Assembly (NCBI GenBank): GCA_947470805.1
Contig: CANIVU010000081.1
Span: 1 to 42,016 of the forward strand
DNA: 42,016 nt
Direction: 5' to 3'
Source of the DNA: Acidobacteriota bacterium
GTDB taxonomy: Bacteria > Acidobacteriota > Terriglobia > Bryobacterales > Bryobacteraceae
Shown here piece by piece: positions 18,489-26,409 of the stretch (positions are counted from its first letter, which is position 1; every line of letters starts with the position of its first letter). Below the pieces are notes generated by a model. The model saw only the letters and a program-made list of their open reading frames with translations, had not been told where the DNA came from and did not search any database. The position numbers and the translations under genes were made by a program.

Positions 18489-19712
18489 GTGAAAAAATAC
18501 ATTCTCGCCTTTCTCGCCCTCATCACCCTAACCGCCCAGGACATCACCGGCGCCTGGCAAGGCACCCTCGAATCCGGCGCCAACAAACTCCGCGTGATCG
18601 TCGACATCACCAAAGCCCCCACCGGCCAGTGGACCGCCAACATGCTGAGCATCGATCAAGCCAGCGACGCCATTCCCGTCGCCTCCGTCACGCTCGAAAA
18701 CAACGTCGTCAAACTCACCATCCCCGCCATCGGCGGCGGCTACGAAGGCACCCTCAATCCCGCCGCCACCCAGCTCACCGGCCACTGGACCCAAGGCATC
18801 CCTCTCCCGCTCAACCTCACCCGCTCCACCCCCGCCACCGCCTGGGACCGCAACAAACATGCCACCCCCCACACCATCCAATTCATCGAAGTCGCCAAAG
18901 ACGTCAAACTCGAAGTCCTCGACTGGGGCGGCACCGGCCGTCCCCTGGTTCTCCTAACCGGCCTGGGCAACAACGCCCACGTCTTCGACAAATTCGTCAC
19001 AAAACTAACCCCCAACTATCACGTCTACGGCATCACACGCCGCGGCTTCGGCGCCAGCAGCAAACCCGAAACCGGCTACACCGCCACCCGCCTGGCCGAC
19101 GACGTTCTCACCGTCATCGACGCGCTCAAACTCACCCGCCCCATCCTGGCCGGCCACTCCATCGCCGGCCAGGAACTCAGCTCCATCGGCACCCGTTTCC
19201 CCAACAGAGTCGCCGGCCTCATCTATCTCGACGCCGTCTACCCCTACGCCCTCTACGATCCCGCCCGCGGCGATCTCTTTGTTGATCTCGCCGAACTCCG
19301 CAACAAACTCGCTCAACTCGCCCCCGGCAACCAATCACACTCGAAGGACCTCGTCCGCGAAATCCGCGAGACCACTCTCCCCAATTTCGAGCGCTCCCTC
19401 AAAGCCCACCAACGTCTGCTCGAAGCCATGCCCGATACCCAGCTAAAGGCCATGGCCGCCCCCTTCGACGGCCCCCGCGCGGCCATCATGAACGGCGTCG
19501 AAAAGCACACAAAAATCGGCGGCCCCATCCTCGCCATCTTCGCGACATCCGACAAAAACCCCGTCGCCGAAGCCCAGGCGAAAGCACTCGAAACCGCTAT
19601 CCCCACAGCCAAAGTCGTGCGCCTGCCCAACGCCAATCACTACGTCTTCAACTCCAACGAAGCCGACGTTCTCCGCGAAATGAACGCCTTCATCGCCACG
19701 CTGCCGAAATAG
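18489..19712 (+). CDS. Secreted alpha/beta hydrolase with N-terminal beta-rich domain
   Basis: 407 residues starting at GTG 18489. A signal peptide (MKKYILAFLALITLTAQ) leads into a 100-residue beta-rich domain (DITGAWQGTLESGANKLRV...TGHWTQG), a type often fused to secreted hydrolases. The alpha/beta hydrolase domain (about 130-405) has nucleophile Ser224 in AGHSIAGQE, oxyanion stretch VLLTGLGNN, Asp355 in FATSDKNP and His384 in NANHYVF. The catalytic triad is complete, so it is probably an active esterase/lipase-like enzyme; substrate unknown. It stands alone, followed by 124 bases without a gene before the hicBA pair. Confidence 0.9.
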   Translation: MKKYILAFLALITLTAQDITGAWQGTLESGANKLRVIVDITKAPTGQWTANMLSIDQASDAIPVASVTLENNVVKLTIPAIGGGYEGTLNPAATQLTGHWTQGIPLPLNLTRSTPATAWDRNKHATPHTIQFIEVAKDVKLEVLDWGGTGRPLVLLTGLGNNAHVFDKFVTKLTPNYHVYGITRRGFGASSKPETGYTATRLADDVLTVIDALKLTRPILAGHSIAGQELSSIGTRFPNRVAGLIYLDAVYPYALYDPARGDLFVDLAELRNKLAQLAPGNQSHSKDLVREIRETTLPNFERSLKAHQRLLEAMPDTQLKAMAAPFDGPRAAIMNGVEKHTKIGGPILAIFATSDKNPVAEAQAKALETAIPTAKVVRLPNANHYVFNSNEADVLREMNAFIATLPK

Positions 19713-19836
19713 GACAGAGCCTCGCGCCGAATCATTCCCGCTCCCTGTCAAAAGATAAAGGGAAGTCGCGGTGCCTGCCCCCTGACGTCATCGTGATGCG
19801 ATTAAGCCGTCTTCGGTAGCCTTTGCAAGGCCATCA

Positions 19837-20050
19837 CTACCGCAGGCGCTCGAACGTCTCCAGGTCGATACCGAGTTGCTCCAGAATTCGATGGATGAGC
19901 GGCGGGCCAATTTCCCGCCCTCCATGAATCGGAATTGTCGTTGCCCGGCCATCTCTGTGCCGCCATCGCTCGTGGCTTCCCGTTTGGCGTGCTTTCAAAT
20001 CCAAGTCTGGAAGCTACTCGTTGCAGTTCAGCCGCCCGCGCACTAGGCAT
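19837..20050 (-). pseudogene. hicA: hicA mRNA interferase toxin gene, frameshifted
   Basis: The minus strand reads MPSARAAELQRVASRLGFE, then shifts by one base in an AAA run (19993-19995) and continues ARQTGSHERWRHRDGRATTI, then PIHGGREIGPPLIHRILEQL, to TAG at 19837-19839. Corrected length would be 70 residues, normal for HicA. The essential His in GSH is intact after the shift. HicA is a dsRBD-like mRNA interferase neutralised by HicB. The ATG overlaps the hicB stop by eight bases (ATGCCTAG). The one-base A insertion is either true inactivation or a homopolymer read error. Confidence 0.85.
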
Positions 20051-20255
20051 GAACGATTTCGGTTGTGTCGCGCGGGAGTGTCTGACCGCTAAGGCAATGT
20101 TCCTCTTCAATGAGCTGGAACACTGCGGCAAGTTCTCTCACCGCCGCTTCTGCGGTCGGCATGAGCGCGTGGCATCCCGGAATCGACGGGATCTCCGCCA
20201 CCCATCCGTCCGGCTGATTTCGATAGATGACGAGCTTGTAGTCATCGAAGCGCAT
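20043..20255 (-). CDS. hicB: HicB-like antitoxin
   Basis: 70 residues, cytoplasmic. The sequence YKLVIYRNQPDGWVAEIPSI followed by PGCHALMPTAEAAVRELAAV is the partial-RNase-H-like HicB domain, which binds HicA; HicB often represses its own operon. No C-terminal DNA-binding domain is present, as in the short HicB class. It precedes and overlaps hicA (8 bases), so antitoxin is made first. A TACAAT box (20261-20266) ends five bases before its ATG. The 114 bases between this gene and the next show only a short hairpin near 20354-20370. Confidence 0.88.
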   Translation of the reverse strand: MRFDDYKLVIYRNQPDGWVAEIPSIPGCHALMPTAEAAVRELAAVFQLIEEEHCLSGQTLPRDTTEIVHA

Positions 20256-20369
20256 GCCTCATTGTAGTTCGGCCGCTAGGGATCACGAAACAGGCGCACC
20301 CAGCTGTCGGCGCCGCAATCAAAAGTTCAGTACCAACACTGCCAACAGCGGCGGAACGCCATCAGCGTT

Positions 20370-21776
20370 CTAACCCAAAATCCCCCGCACCACCTGCGCC
20401 TTCCGCACATCGGTCAACTTCTCATCCCGCGTGTCGTGATGAAAACTCAACCGCTCAAAATCCAGCCCCAATAAATGCAAAACGGTCGCATGGAAATCGG
20501 CCATCGTCACCCGGTTCTCCGTCGCGTGATACCCGAAATCATCGGTCGCCCCATACACACACCCGCGCTTTGCCCCGCCCCCGGCCACCCACAACGAAAA
20601 CCCAAACTTATGATGATCCCGCCCATCGGCCCCCTCGGCCATCGGCGTCCGCCCAAACTCCCCACCCCAAATCACCAGCGTGTCGTCCAACAATCCCCGC
20701 TGCTTCAAATCGGTCAACAACGCCGCCGCCGGCCCATCCGTCCGCCGCGCCACCTCTCGGTTCCCGGCTTCATTCTTCTGATGCGTATCCCAAGGCTGCC
20801 CGTTCAATAACACCTGCACAAACCGCACGCCCCGCTCGGCCAGCCGCCGCGCCAGCAACAACTGCCGCCCATGAATCCCCGCCTCGGCATCGTCGGTCTG
20901 ATACAACGCATGCATCGAAGCCGGCTCTTTCGTTAAGTCCAACGCCTCCGACGCCGCCAACTGCATCCGCGCCGCCAACTCATAACTCGCAATCCGAGCC
21001 TCCAGCGCCAGCTGGTCCGCATGCCCCGTCAAGTGTTCCCGGTTCATCTGCTGCATCAACGCAAACCGCGCCGCCGCCGCATCCCCCGGCCCCGAGGGCT
21101 TCAAATTCAACACCGGCGTCCCCTCGGCCCGCATCGCCATGCCCTGGTACAACGGCGGCATCCACCCCGACGAATAGTTCCGCGCCCCGTCAACGGGAAG
21201 TCCCTTCGGATGCATAATCGCCGCAAACGCCGGCAGATTCTGATTCTCCGTCCCCAACCCATAGGTGACCCACGAACCCATCGCCGGCCGCCCCGGCGTC
21301 GTCAGGCCCGTATTGAAATACCAGATCGCCTGCTCATGATTCGAATGCTCACTCACCATCGAACGAACCAGCGTAATGTCATCGGCGTGCCGCGCCAACC
21401 CCGGCAGCAATTCCGACAGTTCCATCCCACACTGTCCCTGCTTCGCAAACGAAAACGGACTCCCCATCCAAGTCCCGGTTTTCTTGATATCCACGGTGTT
21501 AATGAAGCCCTCGCCCGGCTTCTCCCCGTGGTGTTTCTTCAAAAGCGGCTTCGGATCGAAGAGGTCCATCTGGCTCGGCCCGCCGTTTTGAAACAGCAGA
21601 ATCACGCGCTTCGCCCGCGCCGGAAAATGCGGCTGTTTCGGCAGCAAATCAAACCGCGGCGCCCCCTGCAGCAGCGAGCCCAACGCCATCCCAGCCACGC
21701 TGGCATGCAGCCCTCCGCGGAACAAATCCCGCCGCGAAAGCAGCCCTCGAATCGGAGTACGCAACACGTGGCTCAT
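20370..21776 (-). CDS. DUF1501 family protein (pair 2)
   Basis: 468 residues from ATG 21776. It is paralogous to the 4328-5689 product: QNGGPSQMDLFDPKP, GSPFSFAKQGQCGMELSELL, WGGEFGRTPMAEGADGRDHH match the DUF1501 pattern. A double-Arg segment SRRDLFRGGLHASVAGMALG near residues 14-33 is a likely Tat signal. The ATG two bases after the stop of the upstream PSCyt1 gene is chosen; an in-frame extension 48 bases upstream would overlap that gene and add no conserved residues. Expected location: outside the cytoplasmic membrane; reaction unknown. Confidence 0.92.
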   Translation of the reverse strand: MSHVLRTPIRGLLSRRDLFRGGLHASVAGMALGSLLQGAPRFDLLPKQPHFPARAKRVILLFQNGGPSQMDLFDPKPLLKKHHGEKPGEGFINTVDIKKTGTWMGSPFSFAKQGQCGMELSELLPGLARHADDITLVRSMVSEHSNHEQAIWYFNTGLTTPGRPAMGSWVTYGLGTENQNLPAFAAIMHPKGLPVDGARNYSSGWMPPLYQGMAMRAEGTPVLNLKPSGPGDAAAARFALMQQMNREHLTGHADQLALEARIASYELAARMQLAASEALDLTKEPASMHALYQTDDAEAGIHGRQLLLARRLAERGVRFVQVLLNGQPWDTHQKNEAGNREVARRTDGPAAALLTDLKQRGLLDDTLVIWGGEFGRTPMAEGADGRDHHKFGFSLWVAGGGAKRGCVYGATDDFGYHATENRVTMADFHATVLHLLGLDFERLSFHHDTRDEKLTDVRKAQVVRGILG

Positions 21777-21778
21777 AG

Positions 21779-24193
21779 TCAGTCCAGATAGATAAATTCG
21801 TTCGTCCCCAACAGCGCCTGGCACAAATCACGGAACACCCGCACCCGCCGCTCCGCCTCCGAAAGGTCTTTGTAAAAACCCTCCTGCGTCCGCGCAAACG
21901 TCAACAGCCTGTCCATCTCCGCCGCGCTCGGGTCCCGCGCCAGCGCAATCCGGAACGCCTGCCGCACCCGCCCGGCATCATCGGAAACACCCTCCAAAAT
22001 CCGCCGCGCAAAATGCTCCGCCTGCGCCGTCACAAACTCGCCATTCATCAGCGCCAGCGCCTGCGTCGCCGACGTCGTCGACGCCCGCCGCGCGCAATTA
22101 ATCTCCATCACCGGCGCATCAAAAACGTTCAACAAACTCTGCGGCGTATTCCGCCGAACCAACTGATAAACGGACCGCCGCCCCGCCGCCTCCAACTCCT
22201 TCTCCGGCACCACCTCGCCCGACGTCTTCGTCACCGTCTTCACCGGCTCCCCAAACATCGTCGCGTCCAACCGCCCCGCCACCGCCAACAACGAATCCCG
22301 CACCGCCTCCGCCTCCAACCGGCGTGGCGCCATCCGCCACAACAACGTGTTCTCCGGGTCCGCCGCCAACCCATCCGCCCGAGCCGCACCCGACTGCCGA
22401 TAAGTAGCCGACATCACAATCCGCTTGTGCAGCCGCTTCAAACTCCACCCATCGGCCACAAACTCCGCCGCCAGTGAATCCAGCAACTCCGGATGCGTCG
22501 GCGCCGTCCCCGACTTCCCGAAGTTATCGAGCGATGCCACAATCCCATTCCCAAAGTGCCCGGCCCAAATCCGATTCACCATCACCCGAGCCGTCAGCGG
22601 ATGTTCCGGCTGCGTCAACCACTCCGCAAACGCAAGCCGCCGCCCCGTAGTCTTAGCGCCCGCCTCCACAGTAGGCACCACATAAGGCCGTGGCGCCAAC
22701 GACAACACATCCGGCACCGCCGGCTGCACAATTTCCCCCGGATTCAACGGATCGCCGCGCCGCAAAACGTAGGTCGGCGGAGGCGCCGAATCGATATCGT
22801 TCAACATCCGAATCGTCGGCAGCGCAATGATCTTGGCATTGACCTCGGCCAACTCCTTAACCGTCTCCGCCGCCCGCGCCGCATACTCCGGAAACGCCGC
22901 CTTCAACTCATCCTCAGTAGACTTGTCCTTGTTCGAATGCCGCGCCCGGAACTGCGTCCGCCGCGCATTCTGCAAATCCCGCAACGCCTTCGCCACGGCC
23001 TCCAACGGCTTGTTATTCTCCTCCGCCAGACGCTGATCGGCCTTCGTCGCATCCACCACAATACGCTTATAGGTCGGCAGCACCGGACCCGTCGGCCGGA
23101 TCGCGCTCGCCAGCACCGCCTGCAGTCCGTAGTAATCCCGCTGCGTAATCGGCTCGTACTTGTGGTCGTGGCAACGCGAACACTGCATCGTCATGCCCAG
23201 CACGGACGAAGCCAAAATCTGCTCCGTATCAAACAGCGTCCGCCACTGATACTCCGCAAAATCCTTCGGTAAGAAGTCTTCCCTAGTCGCATCCACCGCC
23301 GTGCGCAAAAAGCCCGTCGCGGCCAACTGCTCAGCCACCTCCCGCGGCAGCCCATCGTGCTTCCAATACTCGCTCAACTCATCGCCGGCAATCTGCTCCC
23401 GCAGAAACTGGTCATACGGTTTGTCGCTGTTGAAAGCGCGAATCACATAGTCCCGATACCGCCATGAGTTGGGCCGAACCACATCGGCGTCCAACACGCC
23501 CTCGGAATCGGCATACCCGGCAATATCCAACCACTGCCGCGCCCACCGCTCCCCATACCGGGGACTCGCCAGCAACTCATCCACAATCCGTTCATACGCA
23601 TCCGGTCGCCGATCCGCCAAAAACTTCTCAATCAGCTCCGGCCCCGGCGGCAACCCAGTCAAGTCAAACGCGACCCGCCGCAACAGCGCAGCCCGCCCCG
23701 CCTCCGGGTTCATCGAGAGGCCTTTCTTCCGCAACGCCGCCACCACAAAGGAGTCAATACTCCCCCGCGCCGTCGACTGCCGCAACGGCTGAAAAGCCCA
23801 ATGTTTCCGGTCTTTCTCCGAGATATGCCCACTCACCGGCAACGCATCGGGACGAGCGGCCGGAGCGCCGACCTCGATCCATTTCCGCAATAACTCAATG
23901 GAGGCGTCATCCAACTTCGGCCCACCCGGAGGCATCTGCCCCGTCCGAATCCGAGCAATCAGAAGACTCTGATCCGGCTCCCCGGAGAAGAACGAAGGAC
24001 CGGTCTTCCCGCCCTTCAAGAGCGACGCGCGAGTTCGAATATCCAACCCGCCCTGCGCCTCCGAGCCGGCGTGACACTTAGCGCACTTGGCTTCCAGCAG
24101 CGGCAGGACATCTTTCTCAAACTGCGGCAACGGCGCGGCAACGAGAGGCAAGGCGACCAAAGCCAACCCAAGCAAACGCAAGCCGCAACCCAT
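21779..24193 (-). CDS. PSCyt1-DUF1549-DUF1553 secreted cytochrome-like protein (pair 2)
   Basis: 804 residues from ATG 24193, preceded by GGGGG seven bases upstream. A longer open frame to 24391 gives only low-complexity Gly-rich sequence and is rejected. The signal peptide is MGCGLRLLGLALVALPLVAA. PSCyt1 has CAKCH (37-41) and QMPPGG (86-91); DUF1549 contains a second heme-type motif CSRCH (338-342) in MQCSRCHDHKYEP; DUF1553 occupies the C-terminal third (RVMVNRIWAGHFGNGIV, RRLEAEAVRDSLLAVAG). Same domain order as the 5679-8207 product, but differing enough to be an old paralogue. It leads the pair with DUF1501, two bases apart. Confidence 0.93.
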   Translation of the reverse strand: MGCGLRLLGLALVALPLVAAPLPQFEKDVLPLLEAKCAKCHAGSEAQGGLDIRTRASLLKGGKTGPSFFSGEPDQSLLIARIRTGQMPPGGPKLDDASIELLRKWIEVGAPAARPDALPVSGHISEKDRKHWAFQPLRQSTARGSIDSFVVAALRKKGLSMNPEAGRAALLRRVAFDLTGLPPGPELIEKFLADRRPDAYERIVDELLASPRYGERWARQWLDIAGYADSEGVLDADVVRPNSWRYRDYVIRAFNSDKPYDQFLREQIAGDELSEYWKHDGLPREVAEQLAATGFLRTAVDATREDFLPKDFAEYQWRTLFDTEQILASSVLGMTMQCSRCHDHKYEPITQRDYYGLQAVLASAIRPTGPVLPTYKRIVVDATKADQRLAEENNKPLEAVAKALRDLQNARRTQFRARHSNKDKSTEDELKAAFPEYAARAAETVKELAEVNAKIIALPTIRMLNDIDSAPPPTYVLRRGDPLNPGEIVQPAVPDVLSLAPRPYVVPTVEAGAKTTGRRLAFAEWLTQPEHPLTARVMVNRIWAGHFGNGIVASLDNFGKSGTAPTHPELLDSLAAEFVADGWSLKRLHKRIVMSATYRQSGAARADGLAADPENTLLWRMAPRRLEAEAVRDSLLAVAGRLDATMFGEPVKTVTKTSGEVVPEKELEAAGRRSVYQLVRRNTPQSLLNVFDAPVMEINCARRASTTSATQALALMNGEFVTAQAEHFARRILEGVSDDAGRVRQAFRIALARDPSAAEMDRLLTFARTQEGFYKDLSEAERRVRVFRDLCQALLGTNEFIYLD

Positions 24194-24275
24194 AAACCAG
24201 CCCCCAAGAAAAGATGAAAGAACTCGACCGTAGCCTAACACACCGCACCATCCCCAACGCAGCGACCAACCGGGC

Positions 24276-24309
24276 GGGGACACCCGCGGCCCGAAGGGCG
24301 GGTGTCCCC
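24276..24309. repeat. Perfect 12-bp hairpin (REP-like)
   Basis: GGGGACACCCGC (24276-24287) is perfectly complementary to GCGGGTGTCCCC (24298-24309) around a 10-base loop. It lies in the non-coding leader 83 bases upstream of the PSCyt1 start and is not followed by a T-run, so it is not a classical terminator. The motif looks like a dispersed palindrome, to be checked genome-wide. Confidence 0.75.
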
Positions 24310-24319
24310 CAAACCCACC

Positions 24320-24600
24320 AATCGCCCGCAAACCCAATCCCCCTCCAACCCCATCCCCAACAGCGCCACATCCCCGGACCAAGACCGCCAATCACCGCGG
24401 AATTCGACGCCACGCCAACGCCAACCGTACCACCCACTCACAGCCACCGGCCACCGCCCAAATCACCCGCAGAATCCAACGGCGGATCAACACATTCCCC
24501 AACCGAACCACTCGCATCCGGTCCCCGGCCCACAATCGCCCGCAGAATCCGATGCCACACCAACGCCACTCCGAACCGCACTCTCAACCGGAACCTAAAC
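24320..24600. repeat. Four degenerate ~71-bp tandem repeats, non-coding
   Basis: Units begin at 24320, 24390, 24461 and 24534, spaced 70, 71 and 73 bases. Each starts with AATCRCCCGCARAAYCC or a near variant, and units 2 and 4 share a CGCCACRCCAACGCCA-like stretch. The strand is very C-rich and G-poor. The array fills the gap between the ICMT-like gene and the PSCyt1 gene, and its last unit runs into the end of the ICMT-like gene. No credible protein frame or RNA gene was seen in 24194-24594 apart from the hairpin and this array. Confidence 0.65.
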
Positions 24601-25152
24601 GACACTCCCCGAGCGCCACCACAAATACGCCACGCCCAACAAAAATCCGATCAGCGCCTGATACTCTTCGTTCTTCAAGTACAGCGCCTTCGAAAACGGC
24701 GTGTCCGACCCCGCCCCCGGCACGCGTGGAATCAACAGCGGCACCGCGTCCGCATACGCGTTATACGACGGAAACAGCTTCCGCAAATGCTGTTCCTCCA
24801 ACTCCATCACCGGCAAATAAACCAACACAAACACCGCCGCGAAAATGCCACCCACCCACCACGACTGCGCCGCCACCGCCAGCCCCATCGCCGTAATGAG
24901 CGTCCCTAAATACAATGGGTTCCGCGTATGCCGGTACGGCCCGCTATCGACCAGTTTCTGATTCTTCGCCAAATGCCCCGCCGCCCAGGCGCGCAACGCC
25001 AACCCGGCCAGCGATATCGGTACCCCCCGCAACAGGCTCGCCTCTGTCGGCCGGCTCAGCCAGGCGAAGGCAATCAGCAGCAGGAAGCCCGAAGGCACGC
25101 GAAGACGGGCTACCGCGTCGGCGTACGGTTTGGGGAAGCGGTAGTGAGGCAT
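24595..25152 (-). CDS. Isoprenylcysteine carboxyl methyltransferase / PEMT-like membrane protein
   Basis: 185 residues with about four hydrophobic segments. The signature GPYRHTRNPLYLGTLI and the C-terminal ELEEQHLRKLFPSYNAYADAV are typical of the ICMT/PEMT family (PF04191, PF04140), membrane methyltransferases using SAM. The substrate in bacteria is usually unknown: phospholipid headgroups, prenyl compounds or others. It is the last gene of the surface-glycan operon, overlapping the GT9 gene by 43 bases. The start ATG is chosen because it begins the basic, conserved region. Confidence 0.88.
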   Translation of the reverse strand: MPHYRFPKPYADAVARLRVPSGFLLLIAFAWLSRPTEASLLRGVPISLAGLALRAWAAGHLAKNQKLVDSGPYRHTRNPLYLGTLITAMGLAVAAQSWWVGGIFAAVFVLVYLPVMELEEQHLRKLFPSYNAYADAVPLLIPRVPGAGSDTPFSKALYLKNEEYQALIGFLLGVAYLWWRSGSVV

Positions 25153-26072
25153 GGAAGAAGGGTTTCAAATACCATACGCGGCGAGAGCGCACGCATGCAA
25201 GGGAGTATCTCGTTCATTCGTCGATAGGTCGTCGGCGCATCAGGCGCCCGCAAGGTCGTAATGGTGGCGCCAAAGGGGCCATTTCGCGCCGGATCGGTCG
25301 GCCCGAACAGGGCAACGCCAGGCTTTCCCAACGCCGCCGCCAGATGCAGCGGGCCACTGTCCAACCCCACCACCGCGGCCGCACGTCGCGTCGCGTCGAT
25401 CAGCCCCGGTAGCCCGGAAACATGCTGATACCTAGCTGTCTGGGTACGCGCGGCCACGTTCAGCACCAACTCAAATCCCAACTCCGCCAGCAGCCCGCCC
25501 AGCTCTTCGTAATGCTCCAAAGGCCACTGTTTTGCCCCCCAACCGGCGAACGGACAGGCCAAAACAAAGGGTTTTTCGGGCAATTCGCCCTCCGGGCACC
25601 CCGGCGGCACCGGCGCGTCCAATACGTCCGCCGTGGCGCCAGCCGCTCGAGCCAGTGCCAAATTCCACTCAACGACGTGCGATTTCTCCGGCGAAACCCG
25701 CTCGGTATAGAAGACCCCGGCCGCCCGCTCGCGCAGGAATCCGGCGGCGAAACCGATGCGACGCGCTGCGCGCGAAGCGCGCAGCAGGAGCCCGGATTTG
25801 ATCAGTCCCTGCACGTCAACCCCAATGTCCACAGGGGTTTGGCGGAAATACTGCCACGCCGCCCGCAGGCTCTCGCGGCTCTTCCGGTTCACCGGCAGCA
25901 CGCAATCGACGTCCGGGTTGCCCTCCAAAAGCCACTGCCACTTCGGATCGATGGCCCAGGTCAGCCGCGCCCCGGGAATGGTGCGCTTCATCGACGCGGC
26001 GGCCGGCAAAGCGTGCAAAACATCGCCAAACGCGCCCAACCGGACCAGCAAAATGTGCGGGCCGTCAGGCAT
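25110..26072 (-). CDS. Glycosyltransferase family 9 (heptosyltransferase-like)
   Basis: 320 residues. The N-terminal ILLVRLGAFGDVLHALPAA and C-terminal GLDSGPLHLAAALGKPGVAL with FGPTDPARNGPFG are the GT9 ADP-heptose:LPS heptosyltransferase pattern, closest in style to heptosyltransferase I (WaaC). The conserved Asp near the N-terminus (GD) is the proposed catalytic base. Cytoplasmic face of the inner membrane, transferring heptose (or another ADP-sugar) to the lipid A-core acceptor. It overlaps the preceding small gene by eight bases and the ICMT-like gene by 43. WaaC function is a good but unproven guess. Confidence 0.9.
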   Translation of the reverse strand: MPDGPHILLVRLGAFGDVLHALPAAASMKRTIPGARLTWAIDPKWQWLLEGNPDVDCVLPVNRKSRESLRAAWQYFRQTPVDIGVDVQGLIKSGLLLRASRAARRIGFAAGFLRERAAGVFYTERVSPEKSHVVEWNLALARAAGATADVLDAPVPPGCPEGELPEKPFVLACPFAGWGAKQWPLEHYEELGGLLAELGFELVLNVAARTQTARYQHVSGLPGLIDATRRAAAVVGLDSGPLHLAAALGKPGVALFGPTDPARNGPFGATITTLRAPDAPTTYRRMNEILPCMRALSPRMVFETLLPCLTTASPNRTPTR

Positions 26073-26403
26073 CTTGGCGGCTGCGAACGTGTGCCATCAG
26101 GGCCTCGCGGCGGGCCAGGTCGCCGGGCCTTTCATCAATGATTGCAGCAGCTTGCGAAAGGGCATCTTCCCCGATCACCACCAGTTCCACAACACGCAAC
26201 GCCGCCGCCAGTTCGGCCCGCGCCTGGGGCGAAAGCAACGCGTCCCCGGGGTCGCAGATGCACACCGCAAGCGGCCCGTGCTGCTCGGCAAGTTCATGAA
26301 AACGCTGGGCATGCGTCGCCACCATGGGGTCGAAGTAGGCGGCTACCACCGTCCGACCCGCCACGCGGTCCGCGGCGACAATCTTGGTTCTGGTGTCGAG
26401 CAT
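26065..26403 (-). CDS. Small nucleotidyltransferase-like protein
   Basis: 112 residues. The segment RTVVAAYFDPMVATHAQRFH resembles the start of cytidylyl/adenylyltransferases (FD-x-(L/M)-H-x-G-H) such as the C-terminal domain of HldE, but the second motif His is replaced (THAQ), and the protein ends after about 110 residues, shorter than an HldE adenylyltransferase domain. It sits between the GT39-like and the GT9 genes, so a role in supplying or handling activated sugar is possible. The catalytic Lys of the ISSTRI/TTKII-type motif is not obvious. Activity is doubtful; it may be a degenerate or regulatory version. Confidence 0.6.
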   Translation of the reverse strand: MLDTRTKIVAADRVAGRTVVAAYFDPMVATHAQRFHELAEQHGPLAVCICDPGDALLSPQARAELAAALRVVELVVIGEDALSQAAAIIDERPGDLARREALMAHVRSRQDA

Positions 26404-26409
26404 GTCCTT

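Noticed and set aside
24194-24391. N-terminal extension of the second PSCyt1 protein
   Set aside because: It translates to Gly-rich sequence from the repeat/hairpin leader; the ATG at 24193 has a signal peptide and a ribosome-binding site.
24320-24600. CRISPR array
   Set aside because: The repeats are long, degenerate and without unique spacers of uniform size, and no cas genes are present in the window.
24233-24909. Plus-strand Pro/Arg-rich frames across the repeat region
   Set aside because: They result from the C-rich repeats and continue over the ICMT-like gene; no start signal or motif.
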